The notes beneath the pieces were generated by a model, which saw only the letters and a program-made list of their open reading frames with translations, ran no database searches and had not been told where the DNA came from. Both the position numbers and the translations under genes were made by a program. A stretch of DNA of 5,557 bases from NCBI GenBank assembly GCA_007120575.1, contig SKNJ01000002.1, positions 1-5,557 of the forward strand, read 5' to 3'. Source of the DNA: Thioalkalivibrio sp. (GTDB taxonomy: Bacteria; Pseudomonadota; Gammaproteobacteria; Ectothiorhodospirales; Ectothiorhodospiraceae). Shown here one piece after another: positions 1-5,470 of the stretch. Each line of letters opens with the position of its first letter. Position 1 is the first letter of the stretch.

Positions 1-977
1 GGCACCCCGCTCAGGTCCACCGCCAGCATGTCCATGGAGACGCGCCCGATCAGCGGGCAGATCCGGTCCTGCACACGGACCGGGGTACCCGACGGGGCGT
101 GGCGTGGATAACCGTCGGCATAGCCCATCGCGACAATCCCGGCCCGGCCGGGTCCGCTGGCCGTCCAGGTCGCGCCATAACCGACCGACTCGCCGGGCTC
201 CAGCGACTGGGTCGCGATGATCGGGGCACGAACGGTCATTGCCGGGCGCAGGTCCCCCTCGGGCCCCTCGGGCGGACGCCCTTCGGGGACCGAGGCCGGG
301 TGCGCGCCGTAGAGCATAATGCCGGGACGTGCCCAGTAGTGACCGGCTGGGGCCGCGTCGCCGCCGCGGCCCCAGCCCGCGAACAGGGAAGCCGAGTTGG
401 CCACGCTGCGGTATCCGGGGAACGCCGCCACCGTGTCGGCAAAGCAGGCCAGCTGCCGGGCATTCTGCGGGTGGTCGGGCGCATCGGCGCAGGCGAGGTG
501 GGTCATCCAGTGCAGCCCCGCGTGCGCGTGCCCGGCGGCCTGCAGGCGCGCGGCGACCCCCGCCGCTCGACGTGGCTCGAAGCCCAGGCGGTTCATACCG
601 GTGTTGACCTTGACCCAGACCTCGGGGAGCGTGACGCCGGCGACATCGAGAAGCTCGAGTTGCGCGGGATCGTGCACCACGGGCTGCAGGGCGAATTCGA
701 TGCAGGCTTGCGCCTCGGTGACATCCCGCGGCCCCTGCAGGACCAGCAGTGGCCCGTCGAAGCCGGCAGCGCGCAGGGCACGCGCCTCGCCGACCTGGGA
801 CACGGCGAGGCCGTCGCTGTCCGCCCCCAGCGCTTCGGCGGCCCACAGCAGGCCATGGCCGTAACCCTCGGCCTTGATCACCGACCACATGGAGACACCG
901 GGGGCGAGACGCCGGGCCACGGCGAGGTTGTGTCGCAGGGCCTCGGGATGGAGCTGGATGCTGGCCGCGCGTCGCAC
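1..977 (-). CDS. alr: Alanine racemase, PLP-dependent (3' end cut by window edge)
   Basis: This cytoplasmic enzyme interconverts L- and D-alanine and supplies D-alanine for peptidoglycan. The 325 codons present read without interruption. The PLP-binding lysine is K35 in VIKAEGYGHG (family more often KANAYGHG). Next come VKVNTGMNRLGF (123-133; K123 matches the lysine carbamylated in some homologues) and the cofactor-contacting arginine in RPGIMLYG (217-224). The second catalytic base is Y267 in VGYGATW, followed by GYADGY (285-290) and RVSMDM (312-317). Family members are about 360 residues, so only the last 35 or so are missing. I chose the GTG at 975-977 because it gives the normal N-terminus (IQLHPEALRHN) and has a GAGG Shine-Dalgarno six bases upstream. 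That site overlaps the dnaB stop region, and the gap to dnaB is 8 bases, so the two genes are probably translationally linked. Whether the organism also has a catabolic dadX copy cannot be seen. The function is secure; the start is likely. Confidence 0.96.
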   Translation of the reverse strand, partial: MRRAASIQLHPEALRHNLAVARRLAPGVSMWSVIKAEGYGHGLLWAAEALGADSDGLAVSQVGEARALRAAGFDGPLLVLQGPRDVTEAQACIEFALQPVVHDPAQLELLDVAGVTLPEVWVKVNTGMNRLGFEPRRAAGVAARLQAAGHAHAGLHWMTHLACADAPDHPQNARQLACFADTVAAFPGYRSVANSASLFAGWGRGGDAAPAGHYWARPGIMLYGAHPASVPEGRPPEGPEGDLRPAMTVRAPIIATQSLEPGESVGYGATWTASGPGRAGIVAMGYADGYPRHAPSGTPVRVQDRICPLIGRVSMDMLAVDLSGV

Positions 978-985
978 GCCGCGCC

Positions 986-2350
986 TCAGGCCTCGGGCCC
1001 GATCCCGCCGTAGACGTCGGGGGCATAATTCTCGAAGCGGGTGAACTGGCCGCGGAAGGTCAGACGCACGGTCCCGATGGGCCCGTTACGCTGCTTGGCA
1101 ATAATGATCTCGGCAGTGCCCTTGTCGGGCGACTCCTCGTTGTAGACCTCGTCGCGATACACGAAGGCAATCACGTCCGCGTCCTGTTCGATCGCTCCCG
1201 ACTCGCGCAGATCGGACATCACCGGGCGCTTGTTCGGGCGCTGCTCCAGCGAGCGATTGAGCTGCGACAGCGCGATCATCGGCACGCTCAGCTCCTTGGC
1301 CAGCGCCTTCAGCGAGCGCGAGATCTCGGAGATCTCGTGCGCACGGCTCTCGCCGGCCCCGGGGAACTGCATCAGCTGGAGGTAGTCGACCACGATCATG
1401 CCCAGGGCCTTGTGCTCGCGCATCAGGCGGCGGGACCGGGCCCGCAGCTCGGTGGGGCTCAGGGCCGGGGTGTCGTCGATGAACAGCGGCGCCTCGGAGA
1501 GCATCTGCACCGCGCTGGTCAGCCGTGGCCAGTCCGCGTCCTCCAGACGCCCGGAACGCAGCTTCTGCTGGTTGATGCGGCCCATCGAGGACAACAGGCG
1601 CATCGCCAGCTGCTCACCCGGCATCTCCATGGAGAAGATCGCGACGGGGTCGGCGTTCTTCATCGCCACGTACTCGGCGATGTTCATCGCGAACGAGGTC
1701 TTGCCCATGGACGGACGCCCGGCCACGATCACCAGATCGCCCGGGTTCAGGCCAGAGGTCAGTTCGTCGAGGTCCTGATAGCCGGTGGCAATCCCGGTGA
1801 TCGGGTTCTTGCTCTCGTAGAGCGTCTCGATCTGTTCCACCGCCGCGGTCAGCAACGGCTTCATGCCACGGAATCCCTGCGCCCCGCGCGCGCCCTGCTC
1901 GGCGATCCGGAACACTTTCTGTTCCGCGACATCCAGGAGCTCCTTGGAATCGCGGCCACCGGGGGAAAACCCGGCGTCCGCAATCTCGGTACCCACCGAG
2001 ATCAGGGAACGCAGGATGGAATGCTCGCGAACGATATCGGCATAGGCGACGATGTTCGCCGCGCTCGGGGTGTCGGCAGCCAGACGGCCGAGATAGGCCA
2101 TGCCCCCGGCCTCCTCCAGCTCGCTGGTGCGGCCGAGCTGTTCGGAGACCGTGACCATGTCGAACGGGGCATTGCGCTCCGCCAGACTGGCGATCGCCCG
2201 GTAGATCAGGCGGTGGTCATGACGATAGAAGTCTTCCGCGGTGATACGGTCCGCGACTCGATCATACGCGGCATTGTCCAGCATCAGCCCCCCGAGGACC
2301 GACTGTTCGGCATCCTCGGAGTGCGGCGGGACACGCGGATTCGAAGCCAT
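986..2350 (-). CDS. dnaB: Replicative DNA helicase DnaB
   Basis: DnaB is the hexameric 5'-3' helicase that unwinds DNA at the replication fork and contacts primase. The 454-residue product is close to the roughly 470 of E. coli. The N-terminal domain begins VPPHSEDAEQSVLGGLMLDN (8-27) and runs to about 110, followed by a linker of about 50-60 residues. The RecA-like domain starts near 180. It holds Walker A GRPSMGKTS (211-219, K217), the catalytic glutamate in FSMEMPGEQ (E242), Walker B MIVVDYLQLM (318-327, D322), SQLNRSLEQRP (362-372), the SDLRESGAIEQDADV segment (379-393) and the arginine finger in KQRNGP (R421). There is no intein at the Walker A or other usual DnaB sites. I chose the ATG at 2348-2350: it sits nine bases after AGGAGA and gives a normal N-terminus. 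An in-frame TTG at 2366-2368 would add six residues, but it lies inside that Shine-Dalgarno region. The gene lies downstream of rplI and directly upstream of alr. Confidence 0.98.
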   Translation of the reverse strand: MASNPRVPPHSEDAEQSVLGGLMLDNAAYDRVADRITAEDFYRHDHRLIYRAIASLAERNAPFDMVTVSEQLGRTSELEEAGGMAYLGRLAADTPSAANIVAYADIVREHSILRSLISVGTEIADAGFSPGGRDSKELLDVAEQKVFRIAEQGARGAQGFRGMKPLLTAAVEQIETLYESKNPITGIATGYQDLDELTSGLNPGDLVIVAGRPSMGKTSFAMNIAEYVAMKNADPVAIFSMEMPGEQLAMRLLSSMGRINQQKLRSGRLEDADWPRLTSAVQMLSEAPLFIDDTPALSPTELRARSRRLMREHKALGMIVVDYLQLMQFPGAGESRAHEISEISRSLKALAKELSVPMIALSQLNRSLEQRPNKRPVMSDLRESGAIEQDADVIAFVYRDEVYNEESPDKGTAEIIIAKQRNGPIGTVRLTFRGQFTRFENYAPDVYGGIGPEA

Positions 2351-2394
2351 CGGCCCGCGTCTCCTCAATGCCGGGCCGCTTGCCGGGTATCAGC

Positions 2395-2410
2395 GACCCG
2401 CGCCCGGGTC
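2395..2410 (-). other. Hairpin in the rplI-dnaB gap
   Basis: On the transcribed strand GACCCG and CGGGTC form a perfect 6-bp stem around a GGCG loop, about 22 bases after the rplI stop. No T-run follows, so it does not look like an intrinsic terminator. It may separate or stabilise the rplI and dnaB parts of the message. In such GC-rich DNA a 6-bp stem could also be chance. Confidence 0.3.
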
Positions 2411-2432
2411 CATCCTCCCGACATGCGACGGA

Positions 2433-2882
2433 TCACTCTTCGCCAACCACCACAACGCGGATCTCGACATCCACGTCCGTGTGCAGGTGCAGCCCCACCT
2501 CGAACTCGCCCGTGGTACGCAGCGGGCCTTCCGGCATGCGGACTTCGCGCTTTTCGACTTCCGTGCCCTTGGCGGTCAGGGCGTCGGCGATGTCCGCCGG
2601 GCCGATGGAACCGAACAGCTTGCCTTCGCCACCGGACTTCGCGGTGATCTCGAGCACGGTGTCAGCGAGCTTTTCCTTGCGGGCCTCGGCTGCGGCCAGG
2701 GCCTCGGCCGCTGCCTTTTCCAGTTCAGCACGGCGCGCCTCGAACTCGGCGATGTTCTCGGCGGTTGCGAACGTGGCCTTGCCCTGCGGCAGCAGGAAGT
2801 TGCGCGCAAAACCGGGACGCACGTTGACGCGGTCACCCAGGGTGCCCAGGTTATCGATCTTTTCCAGCAGAATCACTTCCAT
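2433..2882 (-). CDS. rplI: Large-subunit ribosomal protein bL9
   Basis: bL9 binds 23S rRNA near the base of the L1 stalk and helps maintain reading-frame fidelity. The product is 149 residues, the same as E. coli L9, and aligns along its length. The N-terminal RNA-binding domain begins [17 protein letters not shown] and contains the signature [18 protein letters not shown] (19-36). A long alanine/glutamate-rich connecting helix spans about 42-75. The C-terminal domain carries [16 protein letters not shown] (87-102) and [14 protein letters not shown] (116-129). The ATG at 2880-2882 is preceded by AGGA nine bases upstream. The gene is in the usual rpsF-rpsR-rplI order but is separated from rpsR by a membrane-protein gene. 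The 69-base upstream gap may hold its own promoter, so rplI may be transcribed partly independently of rpsF-rpsR. Confidence 0.99.
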   Translation of the reverse strand: MEVILLEKIDNLGTLGDRVNVRPGFARNFLLPQGKATFATAENIAEFEARRAELEKAAAEALAAAEARKEKLADTVLEITAKSGGEGKLFGSIGPADIADALTAKGTEVEKREVRMPEGPLRTTGEFEVGLHLHTDVDVEIRVVVVGEE

Positions 2883-2909
2883 CTTTGGTATTCCTGTAAC
2901 GATTGATCA

Positions 2910-2924
2910 GACCCCGAAGGGGCC
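2910..2924 (-). other. Hairpin in the rplI leader
   Basis: The minus strand reads GGCCCC-TTC-GGGGTC, giving a 6-bp stem (one G-U pair) with a 3-base loop. It lies 27 bases upstream of the rplI ATG, at or just after the start expected from the candidate promoter at 2927-2955. There is no T-run after it, so it is more likely a 5'-end stabilising or regulatory structure than a terminator. Confidence 0.4.
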
Positions 2925-2926
2925 GC

Positions 2927-2955
2927 ATTCTACACCGACCCGCGGTCGGCCTCAC
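2927..2955 (-). promoter_or_regulatory. Candidate promoter for rplI-dnaB-alr
   Basis: TAGAAT at 2927-2932 matches the sigma-70 -10 hexamer at five of six positions. It is followed by a GC-rich discriminator-like stretch (GCGGCCCC), as seen at many growth-rate and stringently controlled promoters. At 17 bp spacing the -35 is GTGAGG (2950-2955), only three of six matches, and it overlaps the upstream gene's stop codon. The -10 is good and the -35 poor, so this is a candidate only. Confidence 0.35.
2935..2949 (-). other. Hairpin just after the DUF2232 stop codon
   Basis: CCGACC and GGTCGG form a perfect 6-bp inverted repeat around GCG, two bases after the stop of the membrane-protein gene. It lies between the -35 and -10 of the candidate rplI promoter. 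With no T-run it is not a canonical terminator. It could protect the upstream message's 3' end, or be a binding site for a dimeric regulator. Confidence 0.4.
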
Positions 2956-3872
2956 GAATCACTGTCGCCCGCCTGCCCCGGACCCAGCCGGTTACGGATA
3001 TCCGCCCAGGCATCCACCACGCCGATAGTAGCCAGCAGCAGAAACATCTGCGGCAAGGCCAGCACCAGCAGCACGTACATCCCCACCAGCCAGAAGCTGT
3101 TCATCCCCCGCTGACGGGTCAGGGCGTGCATCAGCGCAATACCCTGCAGGAAGAACAGCACCCCGAGGATAAACGCCAGCTCTACTGCCAGCGGCGTGCC
3201 GGCGAAATGGCCCAGGGCCATCAGGCCCAGGGTGGCTGCACTGGCCCCGCGCCCCATCTGCAGGGCTCGGAATTCTTCGCCGAAGGCCCCCGGGTTGTAC
3301 AGCAGGGCCTGCCAGTAACGAGCGATGACCATGCTCAGCGCGATGCCCAACAGCACCGTGCCGGCCAGCAACCCGGTCAGGAACGGGGCGGCCCGGCGCA
3401 GGCCTGCCTCCAGTTCCTCGGGAGCGGTGGTGCCGGATTCCAGCAGCGGCCCGAGGACTGCCATGCCGGCACCGGCCCAGGCCGACTCGAGATCCGGCAC
3501 CAGCACGTGCACCGCCAGCACGATCAGGCCCGCCGCGCCGGCCGCCACCTGCAACGTGGCCTGCCAGGACACCGTGCGCCGCATCACTTCAGCCAGCAGC
3601 GCCACCGGCAGCCACTGGACTGCCCCGGCCAGCACGCCCGACATCAGCGGTGCCTCCGGAATCAGCACCAGCATCGCGGCCCCCAGCACCAGGGCCGCGA
3701 TCGCAACCACCACCAGCGCCTGCACCAGGCCGATCCGCAGACCGACCAGAGCCACCAGCGCGCTGCTGACCAGTGCAAGCGGCGGCACCAGCAGGCCAGC
3801 CACGCCAAAGCCGGCGACCGCGCCCACAGCGCGGCCCCGGCTCTTCATTGCGAACTCGGCGAGTACGCGCAT
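2952..3872 (-). CDS. DUF2232/YybS-like multi-pass inner-membrane protein, function unknown
   Basis: The 306-residue product is strongly hydrophobic, with about seven or eight likely membrane segments (roughly 16-45, 48-71, 75-95, 104-125, 163-184, 213-250 and 259-285). It has a short N-terminus with basic residues and a polar C-terminal tail (DIRNRLGPGQAGDSDS). The most distinctive part is a polar segment at about 185-208, RYWQALLYNPGAFGEEFRALQMGR. From memory this resembles the conserved segment of the DUF2232 (YybS-like) proteins found at this same locus in Pseudomonas and relatives. The position between rpsR and rplI supports that call. No catalytic motif or known transporter signature is visible, so I give no function. 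The ATG at 3870-3872 starts MRVLAEFAMKSRGR and has a weak GGGG seven bases upstream. A second ATG eight codons in is possible. The gene begins 37 bases after the rpsR stop and is probably co-transcribed with it. The family call is likely. Confidence 0.85.
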   Translation of the reverse strand: MRVLAEFAMKSRGRAVGAVAGFGVAGLLVPPLALVSSALVALVGLRIGLVQALVVVAIAALVLGAAMLVLIPEAPLMSGVLAGAVQWLPVALLAEVMRRTVSWQATLQVAAGAAGLIVLAVHVLVPDLESAWAGAGMAVLGPLLESGTTAPEELEAGLRRAAPFLTGLLAGTVLLGIALSMVIARYWQALLYNPGAFGEEFRALQMGRGASAATLGLMALGHFAGTPLAVELAFILGVLFFLQGIALMHALTRQRGMNSFWLVGMYVLLVLALPQMFLLLATIGVVDAWADIRNRLGPGQAGDSDS

Positions 3873-3911
3873 CGCGTGCCCCGGCGAGCGGGCAGGGGGA
3901 CCGGAAGCGGT

Positions 3912-4136
3912 CTAGTGGTTGTCGCTGTACGGCAACAGGGCCAGGAAGCGCGCGCGCTTGACCGCGGTGGCCAGCTGACGCTGATACTTCGCACTGGTGC
4001 CGGTGACGCGGCTGGGCACGATCTTGCCAGTCTCGGTTACAAAACCCTTCAGCAGGTTCAGGTCCTTGTAATCGATGAACTCGATGCCTTCGGCGGTGAA
4101 CTTGCAGTACTTGCGGCGACGCGGGAAACGGGCCAT
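3912..4136 (-). CDS. rpsR: Small-subunit ribosomal protein bS18
   Basis: bS18 pairs with bS6 and binds the central domain of 16S rRNA in the 30S platform. The 74-residue product matches E. coli S18 (75 residues) nearly end to end. It has the basic N-terminus [13 protein letters not shown], then [23 protein letters not shown] (20-42), the signature [25 protein letters not shown] (46-70) and the tail SDNH. The ATG at 4134-4136 has a strong GAAGGAG seven bases upstream. It begins 43 bases after the rpsF stop. Enterobacteria carry priB in this interval, and here there is no room for it. Expression is expected to be coupled to rpsF through the S6:S18 leader upstream. Confidence 0.99.
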   Translation of the reverse strand: MARFPRRRKYCKFTAEGIEFIDYKDLNLLKGFVTETGKIVPSRVTGTSAKYQRQLATAVKRARFLALLPYSDNH

Positions 4137-4179
4137 GTCGAATCTCCTTCAGATATCGGTCAACGGGGAAACGCCGGGT

Positions 4180-4587
4180 TTATTCGGCAGCGTCGGCAGC
4201 TTCCGCCTGTTCGGCGTCACCTTCGTCTTCGGAACGTTCGCGACGGCGGCCCTTGCTGCCTTCCTCTTCCTGGCCCTTGGCCAGCGGGGAAGGTTCGGTC
4301 ACCGCCTCTTCCATACGCACCGTCAGATGGCGCAGTACCGCGTCGTTGAATCGGAAGGCGCTGGCCAGTTCTTCCATCGCTTCTTCGGTCGCCTCGACAT
4401 TCATCAGAACATAATGGGCCTTGACCAGCTTCTGGATCGGGTACGCGAGCTGCCGGCGACCCCAATCCTCCAGACGGTGGACCGTGCCGCTGTGGCCCTC
4501 GACCAGGCCCTTGTAGCGCTCGATCATGGCCGGGGCCTGCTCGCTCTGGTCCGGGTGGACCATAAAAACGACTTCGTAGTGACGCAT
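4180..4587 (-). CDS. rpsF: Small-subunit ribosomal protein bS6
   Basis: bS6 forms a heterodimer with bS18 and assembles on the central domain of 16S rRNA. The product is 135 residues. The ferredoxin-like core spans about 1-95, with [42 protein letters not shown] (42-66) and [14 protein letters not shown] (78-91). A charged, low-complexity C-terminal tail follows (about 96-135, with EEE, RRRER and an acidic [11 protein letters not shown] end). E. coli S6 has a comparable tail, to which RimK adds glutamates; the single terminal Glu here makes that possible but unproven. I chose the ATG at 4585-4587: it has GGAG five bases upstream and gives the exact family N-terminus. The frame is open as far as 4932, but that extension has no S6 similarity and overlaps rlmB antiframe, so it is not coding. 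The 116-base gap upstream holds a structured leader that can pair with this gene's Shine-Dalgarno. Confidence 0.98.
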   Translation of the reverse strand: MRHYEVVFMVHPDQSEQAPAMIERYKGLVEGHSGTVHRLEDWGRRQLAYPIQKLVKAHYVLMNVEATEEAMEELASAFRFNDAVLRHLTVRMEEAVTEPSPLAKGQEEEGSKGRRRERSEDEGDAEQAEAADAAE

Positions 4588-4594
4588 TGGAACT

Positions 4595-4667
4595 CCTTTC
4601 GGGTGACAGCCGCCCGACGCGCGGTGCGGCAAGGGTTCTTCGGCCCGCGGAACCCGCGGGCGAAAGG
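4595..4667 (-). promoter_or_regulatory. Structured rpsF leader, candidate S6:S18 autoregulatory element
   Basis: On the transcribed strand CCTTTCG (4661-4667) is perfectly complementary to CGAAAGG (4595-4601), which contains most of the rpsF Shine-Dalgarno. The 7-bp helix would therefore block translation initiation. Two hairpins can form in between: an 8-bp GC stem at 4643-4661 (with the outer helix it competes only for G4661) and a stem at 4609-4630 (GCCGC with GCGGC, plus an inner CCG/CGG). A published S6:S18-complex-binding motif in rpsF leaders of many bacteria has a CCG presented in a bulge beside a hairpin. Two CCG triplets fit: one directly 3' of the 8-bp hairpin (4641-4643) and one next to the outer helix (4600-4602). 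The pairing is seen; the assignment to that motif is inference from position and form. Confidence 0.5.
4643..4661 (-). other. Perfect 8-bp GC hairpin in the rpsF leader
   Basis: CCCGCGG and CCGCGGG pair around a GTT loop, and one further G-C pair extends the stem to 8 bp. It is the most stable local structure in the rlmB-rpsF gap. What follows is CGAAGAACCC with no T-run, so I do not call it a terminator for rlmB. Confidence 0.6.
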
Positions 4668-4673
4668 CGCCAT

Positions 4674-4702
4674 ACGATATACGAAGGCGGCGTCGACAAC
4701 AA
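4674..4702 (-). promoter_or_regulatory. Weak candidate promoter for the rpsF operon
   Basis: Just after the rlmB stop, TTGTTG (4697-4702; three of six -35 matches) is followed at 17 bp by TATCGT (4674-4679; four of six -10 matches). This is the most AT-rich short patch in the gap and lies at the right distance to transcribe the whole structured leader. Overlapping alternatives (TTGTCG as -35, or TATATC as -10 with 15 bp spacing) cannot be ruled out. Confidence 0.3.
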
Positions 4703-4703
4703 G

Positions 4704-5459
4704 TCAGGCGTTGCGCTGGCGCACGACCTCGAACAGGGTCACACCCGTGGCGACCGAGACATTCAGGCTCTCCACCGTGCCGCGCATCGGTATGGCCACG
4801 CGGTGATCGCAGGCCTCGCGCGTCAGGCGGCGCAGGCCCTCGCCCTCGGCCCCCATCACGATCGCGGTAGGCGGACGCAGGTCCACCGCATACAGGTCCT
4901 CGCCCGCAGCGCCGTCCAGGCCCACGATCCACATACCGGCCTCCTTCAGGCCCGCCAGGGTGCGTGCCAGATTGCCCACCGCCACGACCGGCACAGTCTC
5001 GGCCGCGCCCGAGGCGACCTTGATCGCCGCCGGGGTCAGGGCCGCGCTGTGGTGGCGCGGGGTCACGAGTGCCCCGGCGCCCGCCGCGTCGGCGGTACGC
5101 AGACAGGCGCCGAGATTGTGTGGATCGGTGACCCCGTCCAGCACCAGCACCAGATCAAGCCCATCACGGACCCGCGTTACCAGTGCCTTTTCGTCGAGCT
5201 GCGCGCGCGGGGTGCAGTGTGCGATCACACCCTGATGCTGGAACCCGGGGTGCTGGTGGTCGAGTTTGTCGCGTGCCACCCGCTCGACCGGGATGCCGTA
5301 CCCCCGGGCCTGTTCCTGCAGCCCGGCCAGGGCCGGCTCCAGCGTGCCGGCCACCAACTGCAGGCGGCGCACCCGTTGCGGGGCGTGCCGCAGCACCGCA
5401 GCCACCGCGTGCACGCCGCCGAAGCTTTCGCCGCGCGGACCCTTGCCGCCCCTGGCCAC
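4704..5459 (-). CDS. rlmB: 23S rRNA (guanosine-2'-O-)-methyltransferase RlmB
   Basis: RlmB methylates the 2'-OH of G2251 (E. coli numbering) in the 23S rRNA P-loop using S-adenosylmethionine. The product is 251 residues, against 243 in E. coli. The N-terminal substrate-binding domain (about 12-85) includes [10 protein letters not shown] and HQGVIA. The SPOUT/SpoU catalytic domain follows with all three family motifs. Motif 1 is [21 protein letters not shown] (107-127, N115), motif 2 is [16 protein letters not shown] (200-215), and motif 3 is [27 protein letters not shown] (223-249, N233), which helps form the trefoil knot. The start is the GTG at 5457-5459; the N-terminus then runs straight into the conserved region. 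The only Shine-Dalgarno is a poor GGGGG three bases upstream, so translation may depend on coupling to rnr, whose stop is 11 bases away. The rnr-rlmB pair is a common gammaproteobacterial arrangement. Confidence 0.96.
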   Translation of the reverse strand: MARGGKGPRGESFGGVHAVAAVLRHAPQRVRRLQLVAGTLEPALAGLQEQARGYGIPVERVARDKLDHQHPGFQHQGVIAHCTPRAQLDEKALVTRVRDGLDLVLVLDGVTDPHNLGACLRTADAAGAGALVTPRHHSAALTPAAIKVASGAAETVPVVAVGNLARTLAGLKEAGMWIVGLDGAAGEDLYAVDLRPPTAIVMGAEGEGLRRLTREACDHRVAIPMRGTVESLNVSVATGVTLFEVVRQRNA

Positions 5460-5470
5460 GGGCCCCCGAC

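Noticed and set aside
99..1013. A 304-codon open frame on the plus strand across alr
   Set aside because: It is antisense to a complete-looking alanine racemase with all active-site motifs. Its translation is low-complexity with no recognisable domain, as expected in high-GC DNA.
986..2350. Intein in dnaB
   Set aside because: DnaB is a frequent intein host, so I checked the Walker A and Walker B regions. The helicase domain is continuous and of normal length.
2365..2424. A 19-codon minus-strand open frame in the rplI-dnaB gap, ending at the dnaB Shine-Dalgarno (possible leader peptide)
   Set aside because: No good ribosome binding site at usual spacing (only a weak GAAGAG 11 bases off) and no notable residue pattern. 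Open frames of this length are common in GC-rich sequence.
1337..2647. A 436-codon plus-strand open frame across dnaB and into rplI
   Set aside because: It runs opposite two well-conserved genes and gives a His/Gly/Arg-rich product with no family resemblance.
3126..4349. A 407-codon plus-strand open frame across the DUF2232 gene, rpsR and part of rpsF
   Set aside because: It spans three genes on the other strand and gives a Gln/His/Arg-rich product typical of antisense reading of GC-rich genes.
4643..4661. Intrinsic terminator for rlmB
   Set aside because: The stem is strong, but the following bases are CGAAGAACCC with no T-run. The position within the rpsF leader fits a regulatory structure better.
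4588..4932. N-terminal extension of the rpsF frame
   Set aside because: The added residues have no S6 similarity and overlap the 3' end of rlmB. The internal ATG at 4585-4587 has a proper Shine-Dalgarno and the exact family N-terminus.
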